From Tubiluchus corallicola (lineage: Eukaryota; Priapulida; Priapulimorpha; Priapulimorphida; Tubiluchidae), in contig JAQGDQ010000005.1 of NCBI GenBank assembly GCA_030141605.1, positions 1,300,180-1,364,179 on the forward strand: a DNA stretch of 64,000 bases. The letters are read 5' to 3'. This document shows, in pieces, positions 52,701-58,060 of the stretch. The position numbers were made by a program, and so were the translations under genes. Within the stretch, counting starts at the first letter, position 1, and each line of letters opens with the position of its first letter. Below the pieces are notes generated by a model that worked only from the letters and a program-made list of their open reading frames with translations, was not told where the DNA came from and did not search any database.

Positions 52701-53656
52701 TGTTGACATTTCAATTAAATTTGATTCTCATTTGTTTGTTTAGAAAAATTTTTGAAGTACGAAAACAAGCAAGCACGTCTTGTTCTTGCGGGCTGCGAGC
52801 CCTTGAAGTTTAAGAATTTATTTCCTTTTTGGACTGATGCATCAGATGACATACTGAATAGCAACAAACTGGTAAGTGAGGTCGACACAAACTCGCAATT
52901 GAAATTTAAAGTTTGCTAAAGAATGCGTCAGATATTTAGAATTATTTTATTTTCAAATTATGAAGTTTCAAAAGATAAGATACACTTTTGGCTGTAACTT
53001 GCATTACACCCAAATTAGGTAAAAGATGCCTTAATAAAACAGCAATTAATGCTTTATTTCGATTTAAAACTTTGCAGCTTGCCTACAAATGGTAAAAACA
53101 AATTGGTTTTGTTTGTGAAAATGCTCGTAATTTGCTCTGCTGAACTTTGTTAATTTGACATTACATGCGACTAATAAGGTTTCATATATTTCTGTTTGGC
53201 AATACAAAAAAGAACTGGCTCCTACTGATGATACATTATTCTACAAGGAATTTTCTGTTTAGGCGTACAGCCAGTACACACTGGAATATGGTGAAATCAT
53301 ACCAATACAAGATGTTTTGGACTCACTGTCATGCACTCAATATAGTCTGGAACGACTAAGGCAGCGTCCTTTACCCGAAGGTGTTGATCCTAAAAAATTG
53401 GAATCTTACTTATCTCCCATAGAATTTGAGGTAAGTGCACTAACATTTAGTTGATAGATTTTGTTCAACCATCAGTGACTGGCTCATTTACATATTGAAT
53501 CAGTGACATGTGAATTTTTACTGTAATTTATCCATTGTTTTATTAACATGAAATTAATTATTTTAGCAAAACCTAAAAATGACAAAGGAGGAATTTTATT
53601 CTCTGCCCGATTGGAAACGAACGCAGCTAAAGCAGAAAATAGTTGGCATTTTCTAA
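339..53656 (+). CDS. SVIL: Supervillin-like protein, 36 traced exons, 5'-partial
   Basis: Supervillin is a large peripheral membrane protein of the villin/gelsolin family that links F-actin and myosin II to the plasma membrane. Exons by splice sites and phase: 339-510, 987-1196, 1314-1457, 1679-1764, 2764-3048, 19049-19222, 20207-22149, 23136-24910, 25281-25478, 27201-27374, 28759-28927, 29253-29418, 29991-30215, 31169-31456, 32293-32454, 39845-39999, 40218-40279, 44570-44728, 44844-44961, 45208-45430, 46374-46635, 47076-47233, 47422-47580, 47710-47846, 47961-48111, 48477-48622, 48820-48973, 49081-49235, 49510-49777, 50385-50539, 50891-51204, 51870-52165, 52471-52629, 52744-52871, 53263-53430, 53567-53656. 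They total 9,788 nt, and the frame holds throughout. The order is a disordered N-terminal region, conserved supervillin core, five gelsolin-like repeats, then the villin headpiece. At about 3,260 residues it exceeds the roughly 2,200-residue human long form, mainly through two giant disordered exons. Orthology is by remembered human sequence, not a search. Confidence 0.93.
6071..6108. repeat. Perfect 12-bp inverted repeat
   Basis: AAAGTTAAGCTT at 6071-6082 is exactly mirrored by AAGCTTAACTTT at 6097-6108, with a 14-nt loop. It is a short hairpin 183 bp upstream of the probable cassette exon. It may be chance in AT-rich DNA or the core of a decayed foldback element. Confidence 0.7.
6291..6329 (+). 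CDS. SVIL: Probable 39-nt SVIL cassette exon
   Basis: A tacag acceptor is followed by 39 nt and a strong gtaagt donor. With the leftover base from the exon ending at 3048 it reads [13 protein letters not shown] and leaves one base, which is exactly the phase required by the exon at 19049. Inclusion or skipping therefore both keep the frame (symmetric phase 1-1). The peptide looks like ordinary conserved coding sequence rather than random translation. The acceptor has a weak pyrimidine tract, which suggests regulated inclusion. No transcript evidence is available here. Confidence 0.6.
6641..8487. repeat. Large imperfect palindrome (inverted repeat) with internal repeated units
   Basis: The left arm (about 6641-7425) read in reverse complement aligns with the right arm (about 7465-8487) in collinear order. 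Matched blocks include ggactttttgggyaatg, the ggcaa-ttattttgtgtgtg block, a GTACGACCTTG block, and a block reading ggcctaggagctttt on one side and ggcctagaagcttct on the other. The right arm is longer because one unit is repeated. The centre is near 7445. It resembles a foldback or palindromic DNA transposon, now degenerate. No transposase is seen. Confidence 0.8.
8488..9100 (+). repeat. Extra direct copies of the palindrome's repeat unit
   Basis: Sequence near 8645-8720 and again near 8990-9060 repeats, with many substitutions, the block found at about 8308-8380 (a GGACTTTTT-like start followed by an AAGCTT-containing part). The spacing is about 340 bp. These are direct-orientation copies beyond the right arm, which suggests local expansion of a tandem unit after or before the inversion. 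Confidence 0.55.
10278..10432. repeat. Trinucleotide-like low-complexity stretch
   Basis: Runs of imperfect GATAAT, AACAAC and GACAAC-type triplets. The hydrophobic minus-strand open frame here is a product of this composition, not a gene. Confidence 0.7.
11063..11076 (+). promoter_or_regulatory. CTCF-like core motif
   Basis: TCAGTAGATGGCGC resembles the bilaterian CTCF core (C-x-G-Y-A-G-A-T-G-G-C-G-C). It lies about 550 bp upstream of the possible alternative first exon at 11633. The surrounding 11.0-11.6 kb has more CpG dinucleotides than the flanking intron. Function is inference; a 14-bp match can occur by chance. Confidence 0.3.
11633..11768 (+). CDS. Possible alternative SVIL first exon with membrane segment
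   Basis: From an ATG at 11633 (another in frame at 11591) the reading is [11 protein letters not shown], then a hydrophobic run to about residue 24 ([12 protein letters not shown]), then a basic, polar tail ending HAKLRLHR plus one base at a GAG|gtaatc donor. The leftover base makes a phase 1 donor, which fits the SVIL exon at 19049 without a frameshift. It could be an alternative first exon that gives supervillin an N-terminal membrane anchor, or the first exon of an unrelated small gene. A CpG-richer region precedes it. No promoter element is clear, so confidence is low to moderate. Confidence 0.35.
13978..14096. repeat. GAT/GAC triplet low-complexity repeat
   Basis: Imperfect ATAGTA, GATGAT, GACGAC and GATGAC triplets over about 120 bp within the large intron. 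It is simple-sequence DNA. Confidence 0.75.
14998..15188. repeat. Two-copy tandem duplication, about 100-bp unit
   Basis: Copy 1 (about 14998-15088) and copy 2 (about 15101-15188) share ACTCTTAAA, GAAAGAATTATTACCACACA and CAGTTTC in the same order, with a few substitutions and small indels. The sequence just after it (15190-15560) is unusually rich in CpG for this window. Confidence 0.8.
15879..16620 (+). mobile_element. Degenerate LINE (non-LTR retrotransposon) reverse transcriptase remnant
   Basis: An 84-codon frame at 15879-16133 contains [18 protein letters not shown], the pattern of the RT region just after the catalytic box in jockey/CR1-type LINEs. After frameshifts the next 150 bp still reads [14 protein letters not shown], a typical following motif. 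Stops then interrupt the frame many times. It is a dead, 5'-truncated copy in SVIL sense orientation. The family assignment within jockey/CR1-like elements is uncertain. Confidence 0.75.
17322..18342. mobile_element. hAT-like non-autonomous transposon (element 17330-18334) with 8-bp target duplication
   Basis: The 1,005-bp element starts CAGGGGTGTGCAAA and ends TTTGCACACCCCTG, a perfect 14-bp terminal inverted repeat of the CAGGGGTG type known from hAT elements. It is flanked by identical 8-bp copies of GTGTAGGA at 17322-17329 and 18335-18342, the target duplication length of the hAT superfamily. GGGCCGC or GGGCCAC-type subterminal motifs occur near both ends. No transposase is encoded; the 110-codon frame starting at 18145 runs through the terminus and out into flanking DNA. 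The intact ends and perfect duplication suggest a fairly recent insertion. Confidence 0.92.
17824..17975. repeat. Internal imperfect inverted repeat inside the hAT element
   Basis: About 65 bp around 17825-17890 (GGTCTGCCCAGCCGTC, then CATTTTGACTTGG) is mirrored at about 17903-17966. It could form a long hairpin near the element's centre. A second CAGGGGTGaCAA start at 17781 hints at an older hAT end nested inside. Confidence 0.75.
19049..19222 (+). CDS. SVIL: SVIL exon 6
   Basis: It is bounded by a tctttcag acceptor and an AAAA|gtaagt donor, and enters and leaves in phase 1. It encodes a Ser-rich start, then a very basic patch RRRFRRRIR at about residues 25-33 of the exon, then Ser/Thr-rich sequence. 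The basic patch could serve as a nuclear localisation or acidic-lipid binding site; this is inference. It is the common acceptor for the exons at 3048, 6329 and possibly 11768. Confidence 0.85.
19322..19506. repeat. Compound (TAC/CTG)n microsatellite
   Basis: A pure TAC run spans about 19353-19436, flanked by GCT and TAC/CAC interruptions. It lies in the intron between exons 6 and 7. The poly-Tyr and poly-Leu open frame across it is not a gene. Confidence 0.95.
19668..19700. repeat. (TA)n microsatellite
   Basis: A dinucleotide TA run of about 33 bp in the same intron. Confidence 0.95.
19790..20025. repeat. Possible degenerate MITE with imperfect inverted ends
   Basis: The left end (TTCAGACTAGAGAGCAAAAC) partly matches the reverse complement of the right end (TTCACACCAGTGAGTTGTCT). 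Internal AACTCGCAA and AACTCAC motifs recur. No clear target duplication was found, so this is tentative. Confidence 0.35.
20207..22149 (+). CDS. SVIL: SVIL giant exon 7: Lys/Glu/Ser-rich disordered region
   Basis: This exon has about 647 codons with no interruption, from a tttttcatag acceptor to a CAG|gtaact donor, entering phase 1 and leaving phase 0. The protein is dominated by K, E, S, T, Q, D and P with few hydrophobic residues: an extended, disordered linker with many potential Ser/Thr phosphorylation sites. A short cysteine pair occurs at the start ([11 protein letters not shown]). No folded domain is recognised. If the donor at 22150 is not used, the frame reads on for 16 codons to a TAG at 22195-22197, with an AATAAA at 22239-22244. 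A truncated transcript ending there is possible. The length is far beyond what I recall for vertebrate supervillin exons. Confidence 0.87.
23136..24910 (+). CDS. SVIL: SVIL giant exon 8: SILK-motif array and 47-residue repeats
   Basis: This exon has about 592 codons between a cttgtcag acceptor and an AG|gtaaat donor. After an acidic start come nine [GS]-I-L-[KR] motifs (GILK, six SILK, SILR, GILK) between 23334 and 23852, most followed by basic and Ser residues such as [10 protein letters not shown]. Then come four copies of a repeat of 47-49 residues starting at 24012, 24153, 24300 and 24441, and a partial fifth at 24582. Each full copy ends in a PILKQRREF-type block. The last part is acidic or coiled ([16 protein letters not shown]) and ends [18 protein letters not shown]. 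[GS]IL[RK] is the known SILK docking motif for protein phosphatase 1; whether it works here is untested. Confidence 0.88.
24012..24620 (+). repeat. In-frame coding tandem repeat, 4.3 copies of about 141 bp
   Basis: Units start at 24012, 24153, 24300, 24441 and (partial) 24582, so unit lengths are 141, 147, 141 and 141 nt. The shared protein pattern is E-x-D-I-D-x-x-[IV]-K-K-x-K, a [11 protein letters not shown]-type segment, then PILKQRREF. The DNA copies differ at many silent sites, so the duplication is old and the protein pattern is maintained. Confidence 0.9.
25281..32454 (+). CDS. SVIL: SVIL exons 9-15 (TQPVT-repeat region)
   Basis: Exons 25281-25478, 27201-27374, 28759-28927, 29253-29418, 29991-30215, 31169-31456 and 32293-32454 keep one frame. 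Four carry a motif of the form R-x(3)-TQPVT-x(2)-[35 protein letters not shown] and [12 protein letters not shown], at 25438, 28814, 30053 and 31360. Two copies are preceded by a short helix-like block ([13 protein letters not shown] and [13 protein letters not shown]), so the module is 'block, basic linker, TQPVT'. The whole region is charged and probably disordered, with each module on its own exon or exon pair. Supervillin's central region binds signalling and cytoskeletal partners in vertebrates; which part does so here cannot be read off. Confidence 0.85.
27480..28125 (-). mobile_element. LINE 3'-end remnant, antisense in a SVIL intron
   Basis: The minus-strand frame 28125-27838 encodes [18 protein letters not shown], then a C-x2-C-x(10)-H cluster ([15 protein letters not shown]) followed by YYNDLRKNY. 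This is the C-terminal zinc-cluster segment found at the end of several LINE ORF2 proteins. The last expected Cys is Trp, so the copy is probably inactive. A non-coding tail follows down to about 27480. No RT region was seen farther upstream on the minus strand, so the copy is 5'-truncated. Confidence 0.65.
29662..29672. repeat. 11-bp G run
   Basis: Homopolymer G tract in the intron between exons at 29418 and 29991. Confidence 0.9.
32455..39844 (+). other. 7.4-kb SVIL intron
   Basis: No coding sequence is recognised. It includes a 14-bp C run at 36426-36439. A CpG-richer, less AT-rich stretch at about 37000-37650 could be an internal promoter, but no first exon with a matching phase was found. 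Confidence 0.6.
36426..36439. repeat. 14-bp C run
   Basis: Homopolymer C tract in a SVIL intron. Confidence 0.9.
39845..40279 (+). CDS. SVIL: SVIL exons 16-17 (39845-39999, 40218-40279)
   Basis: Two small exons encode a charged linker. The first starts after a ttgctttcag acceptor and reads [18 protein letters not shown]. It ends in phase 0 at AAA|gtatga. The second, 62 nt, ends AG|gtatac in phase 2 and joins the exon at 44570. No domain is recognised. The second exon is only supported by splice signals and phase, so it is the weaker of the two. Confidence 0.7.
42188..42515. repeat. Three-copy tandem repeat, 110-bp unit
   Basis: Units begin CTGTTTAAT at 42188, 42298 and 42408 (exact 110-bp spacing). 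They share ATATGTAATT, ACAAGTC and a CTCTGCCTGTGTT-like block. The third copy is the most diverged. Intronic, no coding content. Confidence 0.9.
43851..43921 (+). CDS. Possible alternative SVIL first coding exon (short isoform)
   Basis: From the ATG at 43851 it reads [18 protein letters not shown], then SSADDS, an acidic 23-codon segment. It ends with two leftover bases at a perfect gtaagt donor. Phase 2 is exactly what the exon at 44570 needs. A transcript starting here would encode only the conserved core, gelsolin-like repeats and headpiece, leaving out the long disordered region. No TATA box is obvious. The alternative explanation is an unused ATG plus chance donor, which is unlikely but possible. 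Confidence 0.5.
44570..47233 (+). CDS. SVIL: SVIL conserved core exons 18-22
   Basis: Exons 44570-44728, 44844-44961, 45208-45430, 46374-46635 and 47076-47233. They encode the most recognisable supervillin linker: [18 protein letters not shown] (human: SIAERLAALQKSGEEAW as I recall), then [20 protein letters not shown] with EKFTVAGKM, a 46374 exon beginning [16 protein letters not shown], and a 47076 exon with [16 protein letters not shown]. This segment leads straight into the first gelsolin-like repeat. The good match to vertebrate sequence in a disordered-looking region suggests conserved partner binding, but the residues responsible are not known from the sequence alone. Confidence 0.9.
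47422..52871 (+). CDS. SVIL: SVIL gelsolin-like repeat exons 23-34
   Basis: Twelve exons encode five gelsolin-like repeats. Repeat 1 (47422-48111) has [41 protein letters not shown] and [19 protein letters not shown]. Repeat 2 (48477-49235) has [21 protein letters not shown] and FREKFLDW. Repeat 3 (49510 to about 50930) has [25 protein letters not shown] and [14 protein letters not shown]. Repeat 4 (to 51204) has [20 protein letters not shown] and [10 protein letters not shown]. Repeat 5 (51870-52871) has [16 protein letters not shown] and [11 protein letters not shown]. The set matches supervillin, which lacks the first of gelsolin's six repeats. The family's Ca2+ and actin sites are often altered in supervillin; I did not check them residue by residue. 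Confidence 0.95.
49236..49509 (+). other. GC-AG intron in SVIL
   Basis: The exon ending KKE at 49235 is followed by GAG|gcaagt, the consensus of minor GC donors, and the next exon starts after tttcag at 49509. This keeps phase 0 and joins FREKFLDW...KKE to [10 protein letters not shown]. The nearby gtaaat at 49275 would put the next exon in a frame with an immediate stop, so GC is the better choice. Confidence 0.8.
53263..53656 (+). CDS. SVIL: SVIL exons 35-36: villin headpiece and C terminus
   Basis: Exon 35 (53263-53430) includes [21 protein letters not shown] and exon 36 (53567-53656) encodes [20 protein letters not shown], then LKQKIVGIF and TAA. This is the actin-binding villin headpiece: the LP-x-W-K helix 3 motif and a C-terminal aromatic are present. 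The human protein ends KKAKGLF; here the Lys-Lys-x-x-G-L-F tail reads KQKIVGIF, so one of the basic tail residues differs. The hydrophobic core of the headpiece appears intact. The stop at 53654-53656 fixes the gene's 3' coding end. Confidence 0.95.
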
Positions 53657-54480
53657 TTTGTATTACGTCTTTGTTGTAAAAATTATCATTTTTTCTTTTC
53701 ATAAATTTTCTTAAACTGTGATAAACTCCTTCTGGTATTTTTATTTTTAATAAGTTCTTCTACAGCCTAAGACACAGATACTTGTTAACCCAGCTGGCTT
53801 TTGTTAAATGGCAAATGTGGTTGTGATTGCAAGCAGATAGCTTAAGATGCATATTATTAGTGATTTAACGTTTAACTTTTGCTCTAAACTTGGCCAATTA
53901 TTTGACTGCAGGTTCAAACTTACTTATACAAATAACTTTCAAACTAGATTACTTTTCCTGTGAGAATTTTGTTGTTTTAGAAGTGGGCTTTTAAGCATTT
54001 TAAGTGGTAGTTATGTATATAATATCGTTTTATACAATCACCACATTGTTTTAAAAAATAGTATTTAAATTTTAGTATTAGTTTGCAAAGCATGCCTCTT
54101 GCCTTTAAGTAATTATTTCTATTTTTGTGCTCTTAAAAGCCATCATTTGCCTTATTTTGTTTTTAATTTTTTGAAAAAATGGTGTAGCATTTAATTAAGC
54201 AAGGTGCTGCATTATCAATTTCATTAACTCAGTCATTTTTATTAGAGTATATATTGTAATAACATTAATTATTATACTACAAACTATAAAAAACAGTCTG
54301 GGTAAGGTACTTTTTTGTAATAACAAGTGGTTCTAACATGTTTTGTACAGTTATAATTATGTAAGTTATTTTAACTAAATCTTTTATTGTTGAAAAGTAT
54401 TTCATTTGGCTAATAAATAATTATGTAGAGCCTAGTTGTTTTGATAGACAATTGTTGAACAATAAAGTACAGTGCAATTT
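53657..54480 (+). other. SVIL: SVIL 3' UTR with poly(A) signal
   Basis: About 800 bp of AT-rich sequence after the stop. AATAAA at 54462-54467 is the likely signal, with another AATAAA at 54413-54418 as an earlier option. The convergent gene's signal lies only about 180 bp farther on, so 3' ends of the two genes nearly touch. Confidence 0.6.
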
Positions 54481-54643
54481 GTAAGTCAAGTGTTGACAGT
54501 GATTGTTTGGTTTGTTTCTAGTATTTTGTGTTGAGTAAATTCAAGTGTGATGTAATTTCAAGATAAGAATGCACAATCACCATCATTCATTCGAGATTAA
54601 CTGTGAATACGAATATGTCTAACTCATTAATTAAATCACTGAA

Positions 54644-54649
54644 TTTATT
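54644..54649 (-). terminator. Poly(A) signal of the minus-strand gene
   Basis: AATAAA on the minus strand, about 195 bp after the stop of the 487-codon frame. It is plausible as the cleavage signal; no transcript data. Confidence 0.5.
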
Positions 54650-54842
54650 TTAGCAGCTTTTGCACCAAATTAAATCGTGTTTAAAATGACATTCGCAATA
54701 CCTCACCTTATAAACTTGTTTTTCTACTACCCTGTTAGAACAGTAGTAATATGGGAAGTTTGTATCTTACAATCTACCAATACATGACATGAATTTGTAC
54801 AGTATTTAGCTTTTGGCATAATTCGTCTGCACTGCACGCCAT

Positions 54843-56306
54843 TTATATTACTCCATAGGGAGGTAAACGTCGTAATAACATCCACTGTTCCAGCGTTCTT
54901 GGAGGTCCAAATAAAATCTTTACAATTACAAACTGCAGAGCTGACTGCATACTGATTGTGCACAAATTGTAAATAGGCATGGACATAACTATCAAGCAAA
55001 TCTTTTGACTACCATGAATGATGCGATTAATGCTGGTGGTTGAAAGGACATCATCTTCTGCAAAAATTGCTAATTCGCTTAAGCATTTTTCTATCTCGCT
55101 GTCACTAGTCAATTTTCTAACTTCATCTGCTAACTCTTGAAACCAAGCAGCCAGTTTAAATGTTGGAACCCATATCTGGGGTTCAACGGATCCTCTCATC
55201 GCTTTTACGTCTCTTTGAAAGTGTGGACTGACTTTTAAAGCTAAAAATTTTGTCCTAAATCTGCTGGACATGTTTCGTTCAAATTTCTCAAGTTTATGTT
55301 CCAGATTTCTGGCACAATTGGCTTTCATTCTATCAAAATTGTGCTGGTTGCGAGCCACGACATGCTTGGGTGACAAATATGCATCATTCTTACTTGTCGA
55401 GTAGTCTTCTTCATCAAAATCTGCAATAGTTTGCCATAATGGAAGCTTCTTTGTCTCCCTCTTCTCTTCACTCCAGCAATTCCCTGCCTCAGTTTTCTTA
55501 TTCATTTTGGAGGCAAAATTTACCTTGCTTGCAGCATATGAACTCATCAACTCGTCCCAGGTTTCAATTTTTTTCTTTCTTCTGGGATAGTTATCTAAGT
55601 GATGAATGGGTGTGGCTGGAGTACCACTGATTAGACTATTTGCAATTTCATCGCTGCAGCTGCTTGACCTGCCTAAGTCTTTTGATTGTGGCATTTCGTT
55701 AACTTGTTTTCTACCGTGCATCTTGTTTCTGTACTTAAACGTTTGAGGATCAGCGATCGCATCCAGCATGCCTGAGGGAAGAGGCTGAACATTGCGCAAG
55801 TATTTGTTGTTCATATTTTTCAGAATCTTTAAAAGCTTGAGGATATTCTGGAGTTTGGACAAGAATTGCTTTCGTTTCCTAGTGTGTGCAGGTATCTTGT
55901 CCATTTCAGGCAGATGTTCCACAACACTCTCTACTTTTGTCATTTGTTTTGCTTTTTCCACACTGGTTATTATCTCTGTCAGTGGTATTTCTATGTTAGA
56001 AGTGCTGCACAGAACCATTTCACCCTCTACTCTGGCCATTTCTTTTTCTTTTGCACGGGCAGCGCTTGCCTTTTTGAAACACTGTTCGAAATCTTGCCCA
56101 GCTTTCACTTGTATTATGTGTCTATTAGATTCTTTTAGCATCTGTTTGATAAGACCCATGCCTGCAAACTGCCACTGAGAGTCAATAGGTTTTTGGAAAG
56201 TAGCAGATTCACTGGTTTCACTTTCGTTTTCAGGTGTTTTGTCTTCATATTTACTGCTAGTAATCAGCTTTTCAGCTGGATTTTTGTCAGCTACTGCATC
56301 ACCCAT
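54843..56306 (-). CDS. Uncharacterised 487-codon protein, single long frame
   Basis: An uninterrupted minus-strand frame from ATG at 56306 to a stop at 54843. The start context is gataaATGG, and nine bases upstream is a tctttttag splice acceptor, so the coding exon seems to be preceded by a non-coding exon. The protein is basic and mostly helical: an acidic/Ser-rich start (KTPENESETSES), KASAARAKEKEMARVEG, a Lys-rich block TRKRKQFLSKLQNILKLLK, PRRKKKIETWDELMSSYAAS, and C-terminal helices including FKLAAWFQELADEVRKL. No signal peptide or clear membrane segment; the C terminus is mildly hydrophobic. I do not recognise the family. The organised composition and long frame in AT-rich DNA make a real gene very likely. 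An intron near the 3' end (around 55015) cannot be excluded. Confidence 0.8.
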   Translation of the reverse strand: MGDAVADKNPAEKLITSSKYEDKTPENESETSESATFQKPIDSQWQFAGMGLIKQMLKESNRHIIQVKAGQDFEQCFKKASAARAKEKEMARVEGEMVLCSTSNIEIPLTEIITSVEKAKQMTKVESVVEHLPEMDKIPAHTRKRKQFLSKLQNILKLLKILKNMNNKYLRNVQPLPSGMLDAIADPQTFKYRNKMHGRKQVNEMPQSKDLGRSSSCSDEIANSLISGTPATPIHHLDNYPRRKKKIETWDELMSSYAASKVNFASKMNKKTEAGNCWSEEKRETKKLPLWQTIADFDEEDYSTSKNDAYLSPKHVVARNQHNFDRMKANCARNLEHKLEKFERNMSSRFRTKFLALKVSPHFQRDVKAMRGSVEPQIWVPTFKLAAWFQELADEVRKLTSDSEIEKCLSELAIFAEDDVLSTTSINRIIHGSQKICLIVMSMPIYNLCTISMQSALQFVIVKILFGPPRTLEQWMLLRRLPPYGVI

Positions 56307-56834
56307 TTATCTAGACTAAAAAGAAAGGATCGGCTGTCAGGCTTCATAGATCAAACTTTGTAACCAACTTTTGGCTGGTCAAATTTGCTCAGTAGTCATT
56401 GTCTTTAACACAATAAGTCCATTTAAATGAAATCATGTCAATAAGTTAGCTTGTGCTTAATAACATTCTTCAGACTTTTCCTAACAGTAGTTAGGAATGG
56501 CACAGTTAATGGATGAGTGGAACTGCTTCATTTCTCACTTTAGCGGAAGACTGTCTACCTCAAAGAGGGAGGACATATTTTATCCTAACGTGGCTAAAAC
56601 GTCTTCTGGTCCAGTGGCTCATCTTAGAGGGCCTTCAAGTTGTGGTCTTGCCACAACTACCCAGTTGAGTAGGTCCTGCCATTGAATTATTGAATCCTGG
56701 ATTCCAACTTGTTGTGAGTGTGCTAAATTGTATATATACTGTAGTGTAAATAAACAAAATGTTACTGTCTGGCAAAGTAACGTGCATGTTCAAAGATCGC
56801 ATCAAGTTTTTTAAACGATGATGGCTGGCTACCA

Positions 56835-58060
56835 GACAAGATGCCACATTAACCTTGAATGGCCCTTATAGCTTCTTAATCTTTATTAATGATATTACTG
56901 ATTGCATTTCCCCAGGGAGTGGCATCCCATTATTTGTTGATGATTTAAAGTCGTTTTGTCCAATTTGGGGCGACCGTGACCGTTATATTTTACAACACGA
57001 CGGATGAAATTTTAGACTGCTGCAGCAAATGGTTGATGGCTCTTAAACCTAGCAAATGTGCTTTACTTAGAATATGCCCAAAATCCACTACACTTTACTT
57101 TCTAAATAATGTACAAATAGCTGAAAAAAGCTGTATTAATGACTTGGGAGTAATGAATTTCACGTGAACCATATAATTGCAAAAGCAAATTGTTGTATTG
57201 CATGATCAAGTGCTGTGTTATATTGAGAAATGCAGCTACAATTATTCCTCTTTCAGTTAAATAAGCTGTTGTTCGACGCATTTTGGAATATATATCGAAG
57301 TACGCTACTCTCACGAATGCTCTTGGAAGATCTCAGGATGGATGTAGGCATACTGGTCTAGCTATTGACTTGCAAGATCAAGCGCTGTGTTATATTGAGA
57401 AATGCAGCTACAATTATTTCTCTTTCAGTTAAATAAGCTGTTGTTCGACTCATTTTAGAATATGTGTCGAAGTATGCTACTCTCAAAAATGCTCTTGGAA
57501 AATTCAGGATGGATGTAGGCATACTGGTCTAACTATTGATTTGGACCCCTCTTCAATTTCTACTCTTGACCAAAGATGTGAGACTGTCGATCTCGTGAAC
57601 TGCTTCAAAATAATTAGTGGTAACACTATTTTGACAGAGACAGACTTTTTTCCAGGCCTCACAGAGTGCCTCGTGATCAGAAGTTATTTGGCAACCCACT
57701 ATAACCAACATCAGATCTCACTTTTTTGGGCATCGTGTAGTTCAGCCATGGAACAGTCTTCAACCATCAGTGCAGTTGACAGTTTCAAAAAGCATTTGAG
57801 GAGGACCGTTTACAGATAATTACTATCTACGTCCTTATTTCTTTGGATAAGGTATGAGGAGGTTATTACATGTTATATGTAACAACAGGAGAGTAATAAA
57901 TAAATGGAATGAACTGCCACAGGAAGCCATCGAATCCAAGACTGTAAATAGGTTTCAAGGGAAAATCGACAAATCATTGCATCTTCTCAGATATATATAT
58001 ATCAACTCCGATGAAAAGCCACTAAATTCTTATATAGGATAAAAGTATCTTATCTATAAG
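56835..58060 (+). mobile_element. Degenerate LINE reverse transcriptase and 3' end, chimeric
   Basis: Translated pieces in shifting frames read FINDITDCISPGSGIPLFVDD (an RT catalytic box with FVDD in place of YADD), WLMALKPSKCALL, FKIISGNT, SFKKHLRRTVYR and then INKWNELPQEAIESKTVNRF. The last two are alternative versions of the same LINE C-terminal segment, so two element ends lie in tandem. Frameshifts, stops and an internal duplication (57199-57540) show that it is dead. It belongs with jockey/CR1-like non-LTR elements as far as can be judged. Confidence 0.75.
57199..57540. repeat. 172-bp tandem duplication inside the LINE remnant
   Basis: Copy 1 (57199-57370) and copy 2 (57371-57540) are about 90 percent identical by eye, sharing GTGTTATATTGAGAAATGCA and GATGGATGTAGGCATACTGG. 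Differences are mostly substitutions plus a two-base indel. It arose after insertion or during reverse transcription. Confidence 0.9.
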
